From Oikopleura dioica (Eukaryota; Chordata; Appendicularia; Copelata; Oikopleuridae): DNA of 64,000 nucleotides. Numbering within the stretch: position 1 is the first letter of the stretch; the number at the start of each line of letters is the position of its first letter. The notes under the pieces were generated by a model that saw only the letters and a program-made list of their open reading frames with translations, had not been told where the DNA came from and searched no databases. Position numbers and translations under genes: made by a program. Below are positions 11,169 to 22,011 of the stretch, piece after piece. The stretch covers positions 2,358,501-2,422,500 of the forward strand of contig OU015566.1 of NCBI GenBank assembly GCA_907165135.1, written 5' to 3'.

Positions 11169-12149
11169 ATGCGGATTTTGACTTTTTTGTTTCTTTTGCT
11201 TTCTCCCTCCTCTGGCGGTTTTGTGAACGACTGGGATCAGTATTTCAACGTGCCGCCTCTGCACCAAGTCACGAATCCCAAAGGTTTGTTGTTTTAGTAT
11301 TTCCGCAAGAGCAAACGTCTTAAGGGCTGCAATTCAAAAAACACGCTGGTGGAAAACTCGGCGATTTGTTAATGGAAAATGGACTAAATTTTTACTGACT
11401 TTGCTTCTGCAAAAAAAAACTCTCAAATAAAAATATCAAAAATGCTTTTTGAAATTTTGAAAATTGGATGAGTCATAATTATGAAAAATTTGATGATTCA
11501 TAATTATGAAAGACTTGATGAGTCATTATAATGAAAAATTCAATGACTCATTATTATTACAGTTTTTTATGGAATTTCTGGACATCAAATTTCTGGACAT
11601 TTTTCGGATTTTAAGGGGTTTTCTTGGGACAAATTCAAAGAGAGGGGGTATCAAATTTCTGGACATTTTTTCTCAACAGATGTCTTCGACATCTAAATTT
11701 TTAGTCAAACTTGAGTTATTTATGCCAATTTCATCTATAAAGAGCTATTATTCTTCGAAAATCTTATAATATAACAAGAAAGACGGCTACAGCGCGTTTC
11801 TTTTATTGTTCTTTAGTAATTTTTTTGAAAAAAATCGTCAATTTTTCCGTCTCGAAAAATTTTTTAGCAATTTTGTTGGGACATTTTTCTGAAGGCTCTG
11901 TATCGAATTTCTGGACATTTTCGGGAAAAATGGGGGACAAAAAATGTCCAGAAATTCCATTATTAACTGTATTAGTTTAATGAGTCATAGTTATGGAAAA
12001 TTTAATGAGTCATAATTATGAAAATCATAATTGTCCCAAGCTCAATCAAGTTCGCGATAAGTACATCCTCATTTAATTAGTAGTAGTTGCTTCCAGAAAC
12101 AAGCAAATGCGATGATCAGGGCTGGACCAACTCCTATTCCTGGAGATAA
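11169..12149 (+). CDS. Small secreted protein, 55 aa, intron carries a transposon
   Basis: Exon 1 (11169-11283) encodes a signal peptide (MRILTFLFLLLSPSSGG) and FVNDWDQYFNVPPLHQV. Exon 2 (12097-12149) encodes ETSKCDDQGWTNSYSWR and a stop. The 813-nt GT-AG intron keeps phase 1 and contains the TA-flanked element at 11560-11969, so an original short intron has been enlarged. An in-frame ATG at 11100 exists, but the CCCTCGCAG acceptor between them favours 11169. No family recognised; possibly another secreted peptide. Confidence 0.5.
11560..11969. mobile_element. TA-flanked MITE, GGACAT family, copy 1
   Basis: About 410 bp with inverted ends CAGTTTTTTATGGAATTTCT and CCAGAAATTCCATTATTAAC plus TG, flanked by TA. 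The phrase AATTTCTGGACAT is repeated inside. A related copy lies at about 51351-51686. CAGT-type ends with TA duplication suggest the pogo/mariner superfamily. No transposase is visible. Confidence 0.75.
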
Positions 12150-12495
12150 CTAATCGTCGATTGTGATCAAAACTCTGGACGGCCCCACAATGCACGTGTG
12201 TCAAAATATTTTGCTTTACTCAATCAAAACTAAGAAAAACGAAAGTCCGGAAACGTGACGTTTTCCTTTTATTCTTGCTCATCAATAATTTAATAATTGC
12301 CCCAAAACAAGAATTCTAACACCTGCGCGAAGTTGTGATCTAACTAAAAATTGTGACATAAATATTGGTCGCTTATGAAAAAAATAAAAACTAGGGCTAA
12401 ACTTTTAGCAGATGTTTTTATTAAAAAATGAGGTCGATTGGGCTAGAAACGTGGCTCTAAAAAATTTATTCTTTGAATTTTAAAATTTATTTTTT
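12150..12495. other. Short spacer between convergent genes
   Basis: AT-rich, no gene seen; it holds AATAAT/AATAAA-like signals suited to the 3' ends of the flanking genes. Confidence 0.4.
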
Positions 12496-13455
12496 TTATA
12501 ATTCTTCTTTCTTTCTTTTCTTTTCCAATTCATCAACCATCTTATGAATCCTTCTGTCATCGTCCGCAATATCTTCTTCCGAGTAAAAACCGCAAGGGCT
12601 ATCCGTATCCAAACAAGAAATTCCGTTTGCGTAAGTTTTAAAAACACAAAATTAGGTCATACTCTTCCTAAAGTCCAAGGCGTCCTTCCAGTCCCCGTCA
12701 CCGGATCCCAGCGGGTCGCGAATCGGAAATAATTGAAAACGCGCCCTTTATCAGCCGAATCGCAGCTTTTGGAGAAGTTCTTTTATGAAACGAAAAATAA
12801 CGTTATTGGACGATTTCAATTAATTATCAACGTAAAAACGAAGGGAAATAGTATGTATCTAATGTGGAAAACAATGCCTCAAGAATTTTATCTTCATTTT
12901 TTAGAACTTTTTCTTTGGCCGGGAAGAAACTCGTCCGGCAAATGGCGTAAGTAGCAAAGCGTCTAGAAATAAATATAGAATAAATGTGAGGTAAAACAAG
13001 TTTGTTGTAAGTACCATAATTGCTCATTATCGATAACATAAAATCGGAAATATTGGCAAAACAGGTTGCCTAGCCCCGTATTGGGCCTTCAAGTTTCTTT
13101 CGGGATCCGAAAATTAGGGTGTCACTTTGCTAATTTAAGTTTTTACCTGGCAAAAACAGGCCCCATCTTCTTTCGCATAAAGCGCGTAGTTAAACGGTCC
13201 TGCAGGTCTGAAGTCATCCTCTAGAAAGAAGAGAAAAGGCTCGTTTGACCATTATGATGAAAAAGTTATCATTAAAAAACCTGGATCATAAACACTCGCG
13301 CAGAATTCTAAACAATCTGCCTGGGAACGCTCTAAGCTCGTCTGCATTAAAAAGTCATCGTAGCAAAAGTAGGACACATTTTCTCTCATCAAAGTGTAGC
13401 CAGAGCCATTTTCCGCGAAAGATAAATGCAAAAATAGCAGATTCAGAAATTTCAT
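12496..13455 (-). CDS. Secreted Cys-rich protein, last introns unresolved
   Basis: Exon 1 (13281-13455) starts with a signal peptide (MKFLNLLFLHLSFA) and contains FCYDDF and CLEFCASVYDP. Exon 2 (13147-13220) ends GACFCQ, and exon 3 begins at 12962 with TLCYLRHLP. The cysteine spacing resembles PAN/apple-like modules, but weakly. A further coding stretch reads PLGSGDGDWKDALDF, and the final segment reads YANGISCLDTDSPCGFYSEE before a Lys/Glu-rich end and stop at 12496. An in-frame TAA near 12650 separates those last two segments and no GT-AG intron removes it. Either an unusual intron or a recent lesion is present. Confidence 0.5.
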
Positions 13456-13811
13456 TTTTTCTGAAAAAAAAATTTTTCGAAAAAAATGACCATTTTTCGA
13501 GCATTTGTGTATTTCCCACGAGCGAATTTCAAATAAAATTTTTGATTTTTTATTTCAAAATACGGTGTATTGAAAAAAAAATCGTGAGTTGCTTTTTTTT
13601 ATCGAATTTGAAAATTCAGCTGCGGAGTTGCCACATCAACCCTCCTGTTGTCTAAATTGCGACCAAAGACTGAAATCGACCGCAATTCGCGGTCACCTTC
13701 ATTTACCCGTAATTTGTTGATATTTTTACATCAGTTTTTGGTTTGTGTTTTATTTCAAAATCAAAATAAAAAAAAGATTTATCAATAATTTCGAATGCAT
13801 CTGGTATTTTT

Positions 13812-15074
13812 TTATTCTGCAGAAAAAGTAAATTTTGCAAGATGTTCATATTTCTCTCCAGCTTTCAGAACAGCGTTTGGAAATTCAGGCCGATTTGGCG
13901 AGTCAGGAAAGTGCTGAAGAAAAAATTTTTTCCTCCTTGATTTCAAATCTTTTTCAAACCTGAGTTTCAACGCAAAAAGCAGTTTGCTTGGCATAGTTGA
14001 CTCCTCCTTTTCCTTCTTTTCCAGGGAGAAAATTGCCGGTGTAAAATTGAACACCTGGTTGAGTTCCTTCGAGAAGCATTTTTCGACCAGTTTTCTCCGA
14101 AACCGCCTCGGCGATTTTCACAAAAGAGGAGCAGTTGAAAGTTTTGATGCACAAGTTGTGATCGATACCGTTTCCGCCTTAATTTTCTGTCAAAAAAGTC
14201 ATCATTTATTAATCTACCTGGAACAGAGGCGAGAAAATCCTGAGTCAGCAGTTGTCCCTTTCTCAAGTCGAATTTCGTGCCAGTAACATCCGTTAGTCCT
14301 CCTTTAGGGATCGCGAATTCATCGACATCGACAAAGTTATCAGCATGAATGGTCATAGAATGATTATCTAAAGTCGACCAATTTATGTGGCCATCGAGGT
14401 TGAAGTAAGTGTGATTCGTCAAATTAACCACCGTATCCGCATCTAAAAATTTTTAAGAAAATTCAATCAAAAATGCAAAATTAACCTGCTGTTGCTTCAT
14501 ATTTGATCGAAAAAGCGCCACCAACAAGTGAATAAGTAACCGTTACATCAAGTTTTCCCGGATATCCTTCATCTCCGTCTTCAGAAATCAGCTTCAGCTC
14601 GAGCCCATTTTCGACGATCTTGGCATTCCAAAACTTCTTATCGAATCCGACTTTTCCTCCATGAAGGGCATTTCGTGGTGGGTTTCCTTGATTTCAGAAG
14701 ATAAAGGAAAGCTCCTGAAAGAAAAGAGAGTACCTCCGTTGTTTTTGAAAAGCTCGTAGCTTCTGCCATTGAGAGAAAATTTTCCGTGGCCGATTCGATT
14801 AGCATATCGGCCGACAAGGCAACCGAAAAAGTTCGATTTCTCTGGGTATTCTTCTATCGTATCAAAACCAGTGACAATGTCGTCCCAGTCCCCGTTTTTG
14901 TCTTTTGTCCGAAGCGACTATCATTTTTAGTAAAAAATTTTCAAACCGAAAATTTACCTGAATAATTCCACCATAATTCAAAATGACGAGTTTTACATCT
15001 TCCGACTCGATTTCAAACGCCCTAACTGGAGTCCCATTTAGGCTACCGAATTCCTTCTCTTTCACGGAGGTCAT
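13812..15074 (-). CDS. GALM: Galactose mutarotase (aldose 1-epimerase), 348 aa
   Basis: Six exons (14958-15074, 14734-14917, 14486-14686, 14218-14442, 13960-14177, 13812-13913) with GT-AG introns of about 40-50 nt give 348 residues, close to animal GALM length. Family motifs are intact: GRYANRI, NALHGG (His109), NLTNHTYFNL (catalytic acid His178), GIDHN and the catalytic-base region AFCVETQHFPDSPN (Glu313). The enzyme interconverts alpha- and beta-galactose or glucose and feeds the Leloir pathway in the cytosol; no signal peptide. The start chosen (MTSVKEKE) follows a GCCGGCAG acceptor; an upstream in-frame ATG at 15128 is less likely. Confidence 0.95.
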
Positions 15075-15575
15075 GGTTTTGCGACAGATTCTCTGCCGGC
15101 AATTTTTATGTGCGATTGAGGAAAGCAAATTTTGCCCTCAAGTGTAGTGGGCGTAAAATGTAAACAATTCATAATTTCAGAATTTCATTTATTTCTGGAG
15201 AAAAAAATCTTTATTAACAAGAATTGCCTCAAAAAATTAGAATGATAGTTTTTAAATTGATCTTTGACTGATTAAAATCGAATAATGAAAGTAATCTTCT
15301 CGATTTTCGATCATAATTTGAGACTCGAATCGATATTGAGCGTTCTCGATCGATTCCTACCGCGTTAGCTTTCCGACGAGGTCCGTAAATATCATCATTC
15401 GTAAATTTGAAAAAGGAAAAAAAAATTACTGAAAATGATAGTTTTTCGAAGACAAAATTTCCCAAAATAAGAAGCTTTATGAATAAGCGCTTGAAACGGC
15501 GCGCTGGGATTTTTCTGACGAGACATTAGTTCTGTTATTAAAGATTTATTGCAAGTATTGAAATAAAGAGAAAAA
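15075..15575. other. Spacer between GALM and the CUB gene
   Basis: No coding frame supported; AT-rich with AATAAA-like signals for the upstream minus-strand gene. Confidence 0.4.
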
Positions 15576-16320
15576 TCAGCAGACAATTCGTTTTCTTGCT
15601 TTGAAGAATTCAGCTTCGCCATCATCCAGGTTTCCCTCGAAATTGCTCAATTTGAAGCCGCAGTAGCTAAGTTTTTCCCATTTTAGTTGAAACCCGCGGT
15701 AGTTGAACATCGCATCAGATCTGAATTGAAGCCTTGTGTCTTTGAAAGTATATTCCACGTGGCCGACGTAGCTGCTGACGTAATCATTTTCCTCGTTGAA
15801 GGAATTGGCCATCGATGTCGTTGACCAGCCGGTAGTGGTTGATGTCCCGGTGGTGGTTGTTTCGGAGAACGCGTCGGACGGTTGATCGTTGCAGAATTTT
15901 TCGTCGTTAATTGTCAGGAAATCAAAATGGCATCCATCGTCGTTTTCAATGTCGAAATCGAGGAAGGTGAATCGGAGAAATTCGTCAGGGCGGATGTCGA
16001 TTGTCCAGTATTCTCTAGAAAATTTGATTCATGAGAATACGCCATAAATTATGGCCCATAATAAAGTGGGCTTCTCTTACAAAATAAATTAAAATAGTGA
16101 CACCCTTAATTCGAGAAAATTAATTTTGTGATCTTTTTTCTTCAATTTCAGCAAATAATCTTTCTTACCTTTGACTTGAAGAATATCCCGGGTATCCGGG
16201 AGACTCGATTATTCCTAGATCTCCGCTTAGATGATTATTTTTGAATGAAAATTTCAGCTGGATTTCGTCTAAACTTGAAGAACCTGCAGCAGCGCAAAAG
16301 AGAGAAAAAATAGTTTTCAT
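15576..16320 (-). CDS. Secreted CUB-domain protein, 196 aa
   Basis: Exons 16169-16320 and 15576-16014 join in frame. After a signal peptide (MKTIFSLFCAAAGSSS) the text GIIESPGYPGYSSSQ, EYWTIDIRP, RFTFLDFDIE and LQFRSDAMFNYRGFQLKW follows CUB consensus: the SPGYP entry, the LxFxxFDLE strand, and the FRSD-x-GFxxxW ending. A Thr/Ser-rich insertion (TTTTGTSTTTGWSTT) splits the domain, which is unusual. The last 30 residues are specific to this protein. It likely acts outside the cell in adhesion or matrix; partner unknown. Its intron contains one end of the AAGGGTGTCA motif near 16098. Confidence 0.75.
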
Positions 16321-16734
16321 TATTTTTGTGAGAAAACGAGTCCGACGTTGGTTTAAATACGTCCGAATTCGAGGCCCAGGGCAGTTTGTCTGAGAAAAAT
16401 GCATGAGAGTGAAACAAGAAACGGGTTGAGCTTGAGCTGACCACGTTGAACCGGACGATACCGGATCGCCGGGATCGGAAGCATGCTTATTTTGCATAAT
16501 TTGAGCTCGCACGGAGGAAAAATGGCTGAGCAGAGCATTAGCGATGCCTGTTTTGCTTTTTAGAAAATCTTTTCTGACGTCAATTCTGATTTTTTTTATT
16601 GATTCAAGAAAAATAGAGGATGATTCTTTCGATAATTGAGCATCAAACAAGGGCATGAGGATGGGAATGTTCCGTGATGGTCTTTCTCCGTTCTTTTCCG
16701 TAGTCGGGGTCTCCATGTGTCTTTCCAAGGGTTT

Positions 16735-17090
16735 CTAGAGCAGCAAAGGAAAAGAGCCTAAATTATCGGTCAAGTCCTTTTGCTGACTATAGTTCATTTT
16801 CAGCCCTTTTCCTGTTTGTATTTCATGTAAAAGCACGAAAAAAGCAAGCCGATGAAGATCAAACCCGAAGTTGTGCACATCGCTATAGTCAAATTCTCCC
16901 TCTTTTTCTCGCTTTCTCTTAGCGCTAGAATTTTATTGACTCTCTTGAATTTCTATTGAATTAAATAGTAACTAACACTTATGCTGGTAATTGTCGCTGA
17001 ACATCGCCGAAGCGCACTAAAATAAGCTTTGAAAACTCGTTCTAGATTCATTCAAACCTGCGCTAGAAAAAAGAACACGAAGAAATTCAT
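16735..17090 (-). CDS. Secreted precursor with KRKR site, 86 aa
   Basis: Exons 17058-17090, 16979-17016 and 16735-16924 (introns 41 and 54 nt, GT-AG) give one frame. A signal peptide (MNFFVFFFLAQCASA) is followed by MFSDNYQHNA, the tetrabasic site KRKR, and a 56-residue tail with EFDYSDVHNFGFDLHRLAFF, a GKGLK stretch and no cysteine. This is the architecture of a prohormone or neuropeptide precursor, similar in plan to the genes at 3934, 10137 and 10799. An overlapping frame in exon 3 encodes a hydrophobic segment, but it has no start or signal that fits. Confidence 0.55.
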
Positions 17091-17221
17091 CGTCTCTAAG
17101 ATTCCTTTAAAAGTCGCTTTTTCTCCTCCCTCTCAGCTATTTTATCTTTTGCGAAAGGTCGGCTGGATTACCAGAATTTTAACAACGCGAGTTTTGGTTC
17201 GAAAAAATGGATTTTATTGAA

Positions 17222-17901
17222 TTAAAAGAAATGACCTCCGTAATCAGAATAAAGCGCACAGCAGGAGGTGATTTCAGCAATGCTGACATGCACAAGATGC
17301 AGCTCGTCCTTCTCGTCCAAAATTTCCCTGAAATCAGTTTTGCTAGAAATTCGGTAGTTGGAGATTTTGACTTACAGTGTATAAGTTTTGTATCCACCCA
17401 TATTTGCCATACACTTCAAATGATCGGCCGACTCCAGCGAATCCAAACAGCAATTGAAGATTCCCTTTTCATCCGCGCCTAAAGAAGGATAGTCTCCCCC
17501 TTGAAAAACCTGGCTTACCCGAAGTCTGACAGGTTGACGAGAGGAAGCGCTCCGGCGAGGCGCAGAATCCCCAGCTCAGTGAGTTTGTGAAGCACATGGC
17601 TTTTCGAACTGCCACGTCTTTTATCCCCGCTGGAATGGCGCAACTTTTCTTCGAGAAATTCCCATCTTAAAAGACTTTGTCTGGCCGTGTTTTCTTTTTT
17701 AAAATTACCATGGTTGAGGACTTTGATGAAACTGTGGTGACAGTTCCACTCCGTATTGCTTGGGATTTGAAAGTTGATCAGTCTCTTGGCATAGCGATTT
17801 CCGCAGATTTCTTCTTCGATGAATTCCTGTTCAGTCAATTTTTGATCATCGAGAAGACAAATCGCATTTACTGAAAATATAGCCTTTATTATATAGGTCA
17901 T
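17222..17901 (-). CDS. Secreted Cys-rich protein, 182 aa
   Basis: Exons 17709-17901, 17519-17665, 17376-17478 and 17222-17327, all GT-AG, give a single frame. A signal peptide (MTYIIKAIFSVNAICLL) is followed by about 12 cysteines, with clusters WNCHHSF, WGFCASP, FNCCLDS and ITSCCALYSDYGGHF. No recognised fold. The ATG lies within the target-site duplication of the MITE inserted immediately upstream (17907-18041), so the promoter and 5' leader have been replaced or displaced. Whether it is still expressed cannot be told from sequence. Confidence 0.6.
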
Positions 17902-17906
17902 TCAAC

Positions 17907-18041
17907 GGGGTGGCGATAGGAGCCGACAAAAAAATTTCGACAAATTTTGCGTGGGCGGCTACTCGACTGATGATAAGCCAATGAGCCGAATCTGGGCTTC
18001 TGATTGGTTGAAAATTTTTTGTCGGTCCCAGACACCTCCCC
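17907..18041. mobile_element. Short hAT-like MITE, copy 3, with 8-bp duplication
   Basis: Ends GGGGTGGC and ACACCTCCCC are flanked on both sides by CATTCAAC (17899-17906 and 18042-18049), a perfect 8-bp target-site duplication typical of hAT elements. The interior matches the copies at 6974 and 9443. It lies 6 bp upstream of the start codon of the gene at 17222-17901. Confidence 0.85.
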
Positions 18042-18351
18042 CATTCAACTATCAGGGTCTCTAGTTGAGACTCTTAACCCTAACCCTATCCTTATTAATA
18101 TCTTTTGTCTAACCTCTCAAATAAGCAATACAAAAAAGAGTTATTATTCTCATTATGCTCAACATTGCGATTTTCTGGCGTAACTATTTATACTCCTTCC
18201 TCCGTTGCTCTTTAATTCTCCAAATGCCTGGGAAATCCTACCACCCATATGCCCCGTTCTTGGTTGTTATGCATATAAGATGTATCAACGTACTTCTGGA
18301 ATAATTAATTTGCTTTGACGGATGAGACAGAAAAAGACAAGAGAATACGAG

Positions 18352-19246
18352 TTAACAATTTATTCCAGTGCAGAAAGCGGCGATATCCCAGCGGCGCGAT
18401 CGATACTGCAAGAAATACTGAGTTCCGAATGTTGAGCTGCCTCGTCTCATTATCAGCGCTAGAATAAAGGAATGGGGAAGGAAAAGGGTTAAGGATCTAA
18501 CCGGCAGTATTGCCGCAAGAACAAGCTTGTTCCAGTCCTTTTTCCATGTGTTTTTTGCATGTTGAAGCTGAATATAATAAAATAAAAATGAAAGATTTTT
18601 CGTAAGAATTTATCATAGTGACACCCTTATCTCATTTTTTGTCAAAATCTTTACCATTTTCTCTAAACTGGCAAAGATCGAAATTCGGCATCAGCGTCCA
18701 TCTCGTAGCTTTATAAATGCTTGAATTCGACTCCTTGGCGATCTTGACGCAAGCAGCAGCTCTTGGTCGACCATTAATGTCCGGAGTGATGGGAACTTTC
18801 CATCCTTCGCCGATGATTTCGAACTCGTCCGGGTCGTTAAAAACAGCGCAAGTGAATGAATACGAAAGAAGGCCGCTTTTGACGAATTGATCGTGGAGTC
18901 CTTTTTGAACCGATCGAGCCATCATGTAGTTGCTGAAAATATGAAGTGAAATACAGGCACTAGAATTTAGACAGCGACGCGGTTTCGCCTCAGGGTATCC
19001 TTATGTAAGGCTTCAATGTCAACACAATTTAATCTCTGAACTTTCGCTACGTTTAACTTACTTTTGAGTTGGATTAATCGTCGAAAAAATCAAAACTGCA
19101 TCATTTATGCAATTTTGACTCCATCGGTTAAAACTCTGCTCGTTCACAAAGCATGCAGATGGATCTTAATTTTTACCATTTTCTCGATTTCTAGCAAACT
19201 TACCAAAAGCAAAACTGATCGAAAGTATCAGCGGGAGAATCTTCAT
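18352..19246 (-). CDS. Secreted Cys-rich protein, 198 aa
   Basis: Exons 19204-19246, 19062-19164, 18655-18932, 18502-18567 and 18352-18458 join in frame through GT-AG introns. A short signal peptide (MKILPLILSISFAF) precedes a mixed domain with about 9 cysteines: ACFVNEQ, FTCAVFNDPDEF, AACVKIAKES, FDLCQF, then STCKKHMEKGLEQACSCG and an end AFCTGINC. The last two cysteine groups look like a small disulphide module. No family recognised. The third intron carries an AAGGGTGTCACTATGATA relic. Confidence 0.6.
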
Positions 19247-19572
19247 TTTGGAAATTTCGAAGAGACTCTTTCTTTCGTTTCTTCAGAAAATCATGAACTC
19301 GCGAATTCTTCTTTTTCTCCTCGGCGAGGTGATAAGCTTGCTTTGTTCAAGAAGAGCCAAAAATGAAAATGTGATGAAAGCAAATATATTTTTAGGCATT
19401 TGTTTTCTCCGTCAAATTCAGCCTTTTATGACCTTTAAAACTAGGCTAGCGATTTTTCTAGCGCCGTCACTTCTAGTTACTCAGCAGCAAGAACCCCCGG
19501 AGAATAGCTTGAGGCCATTTCGGTTAAGCCATCCCTTTTAAAGTGAAGATTGTGCAACTTAAAATTTCGAAA
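19247..19572. promoter_or_regulatory. Divergent intergenic region
   Basis: About 326 bp separate the minus-strand gene starting at 19246 and the plus-strand gene at 19573, so it probably holds both promoters. A small frame (19293-19541, MNSRILLFLLGEVISLLCSR) starts with a hydrophobic stretch but has no further support. Confidence 0.4.
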
Positions 19573-21850
19573 ATGAATCGGTATTTGAGTTCTTTTATTT
19601 TTGGAGCTTTGACTTATCAAATATTCCTTTTGTTTTTCAAAACAATCATTTTCGGTGATCAAAATTTGACGAGAAAGCAGGTCAGAGAGTCGATTTCTTG
19701 CAACAAGAGGGTGAGAAGAGAAGGAAGAAATGAAGATGATGATAAAAATAAGTACACGAAGATTTCAGACTCATTTGTTTATTATGAAGAAAAAGACTTC
19801 AGGAAAGATAGATATATTTATGTTTTCCCCTTCAAAAAAAGGGCACCCTTATTTGTTCTCTTCTTTTCTGCATGTTTCCCCTTGTTCGTCCGTGGGCCAC
19901 GTAGCCTTAGCCACGAGAAAAGACTATTCGACATAGAACGAACAAGGGTACACATTAAGAAAACTAGAGGATCAATAAGGGGACCCCCTTCTTTATGTTA
20001 ATTGAATAGAAATTGAATATCTATCCATTCCAAGCGAAAGAGCCCTAAAACGAACTCGAGTCACTCAATTTTTCACATCTTTGAGTCAAGGACACGATTA
20101 TGTTGAAAAGTCGTACCTGCCGAATCCTCTTTACGCTTCTCAAAACTCCTGCAAGTGCGACAAATTCAAAGAACTCTTCGGCGAGCCGTTCGACTTCAAC
20201 GAAATTTTCAAAAACGAATCGTTTGTTGAAGAAAATGAAATTCGAAAACAGCAGTTTGAGCAATACAAAAATTTCAATCTTCACGAGCAAATGGCGTATC
20301 CTCTTCTCAAACGAGGCCCGTTCAATCCGATCGAAATTCCGAGCTTTGGAATTCATATGGAGCATTTAGAAGCGCTGAACCTTCCGATTCAAATCCATTT
20401 GCCGAAGGATGAAAAGATAAAAATCGATCTTCAGTGCAGTTATTGTCAATTTGGGATAGTGAAGAACAATTTTTTTAAAGGAAAGTTCCGAATATACTCA
20501 TTTTCAAAAGCCCAAGTACGGATCTTCTTTACCAAAAAGGACCATTCGGAACTTTAAATCTCAGATTTTACTGAAAAGAATTTCAACTTCCTTTCCCGCA
20601 ACTTTCTCAAAATGCAATTCTGGGACAAAATGCAGTATCAACCACGATCTTACCCAAGGGATATCGTCCGAACTGTAGAAGAAACAAACGAGTTACTTAA
20701 AATAATCAACTACTACGTCACTCTTTTTGATGCCAGAAGATTGCGAGACATCGTTACTGTCAAAATAACCAGAACAGCGTCGGGAGAAGAATTTGAAGCA
20801 AAATTTCCAGTTGATATTCATCGACCAGAGATGCCAATTTTGAGCGTTAGGGATGGCGATTCGTTTGCAGAGAGAGTCACGATTGTCACGAAAACTTTCA
20901 TGAGATATGATTGTCTCAGGCAGGGCTAAGAAAAAACATAAAAAAATTCCGAATTTCACATTCTCAGCCCCTTTTCAAAGGCGTTTATTAGACTCGATCG
21001 CGAAATTTTACCCGGGAGTTGAAGTCATTGTCGCTGATGATACTCATCCCGAGAACTACGAGCGCATTTCCCAAGAAAAATATCCATTTGTCAAGCAACA
21101 TCGAATGCCAGCTGAATCTGGCTTCTTCGCTGGTCGAGCTTTAGCGATTTCTCAAGTTACTACTGAATTCTTCATAACAGTCGACGATGATTTCGTTCTG
21201 ACGGAAAAGACGAGGCTTGAGGACTTGCTGGAAACAATCGAGGAGAGTGGATACGACATCGTCGGGGGAGAGGTTTACAATGATTCGGGCGAGATTTCCG
21301 ATATCCCTTTCTGGAGCAAATACGGACGATTTGACATTTCTAGCTCTGACGATGGGTTTTGCTACTATCGAGGGGATTATGGAAGTGAAGAAGGAAAGTT
21401 TCAAATTTTTTTACATATTTTTTGAAAATGACGATTTTGAAACAATTTCAAGGAATCAAAATGCCTGGCTTTCCAAATTGTCGAGCTCGAGATATCATTA
21501 AGAATTACTTCATCGCCCGAACTTCAACTGCTGGAACGATCAGAATGGATCCTCACTTTGCTCGAACTGGCCACAAAGAATTCTTCTTGGATGCATTTGG
21601 ACATCTTCGAATCGCCGCGTAAGGATTTTTATTTAATTGAAGAGTCCTTAAGTTGTTTTTCAGTTGCGAACTAGCTCCTGTTCTACATGATCCAAACGGC
21701 TGTCAAGGAAGATCTGACGAATACAAGGCCTTCCGATTTCAACATAAACGAAACGAAACAAAAGAAGAATTCGAACTAGAATCAAATCGCTTGTGGTACC
21801 ACCGGAATTACTTCAAATGTTATCAAGAACATTTTCCAACAACCTTTTAA
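19573..21850 (+). CDS. GT12-type beta-1,4-N-acetylgalactosaminyltransferase-like enzyme
   Basis: The N-terminus (MNRYLSSFIFGALTYQIFLL) is a type II Golgi anchor. The catalytic part carries B4GALNT family text: VTIVTKTFMRYDCLR, VEVIVADDTHPE, the DxD site TVDDDFVL, CYYRGDYG, MPGFPNC and GHKEFFLDAFGHLRIA, ending CYQEHFPTTF. The family moves GalNAc from UDP-GalNAc onto galactose-containing glycans in the Golgi. Resolved 3' exons: up to 20924, 20968-21384, 21453-21618 and 21664-21850. The intron 20925-20967 is GC-AG. Junctions between about 19681 and 20040 and around 20460-20575 could not be fixed by eye. Confidence 0.8.
20925..20967 (+). other. GC-AG intron in the GT12 gene
   Basis: A 43-nt intron starting GCTAAG and ending TTCTCAG. 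The frame is closed by TAA if it is retained, and joins CLRQ to APFQRRLLDS if removed, matching the GT12 family. No GT donor fits. Confidence 0.75.
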
Positions 21851-22011
21851 ATAATGCAAATAAATTTCATAAACAACCTCTTGACGACCCTGAGTTAGCC
21901 ACTGAATTCAACCTTCAAACGACCTTATTTAATCAGCAGCGGTCGCAATTTTCAAACGCATATCAAAATCAGCAAAAAAAGCAGTCCGTATTTGCAATTT
22001 CAGCAAGAGAA

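Noticed and set aside
12544-12732. Plus-strand frame over the end of the Cys-rich gene
   Set aside because: The minus strand carries a signal peptide and phase-consistent exons; the plus frame is its shadow.
19293-19541. Small frame starting MNSRILLFLLGEVISLLCSR
   Set aside because: The hydrophobic start is suggestive, but the rest is unstructured, it lies in a divergent promoter region and has no paralogue.
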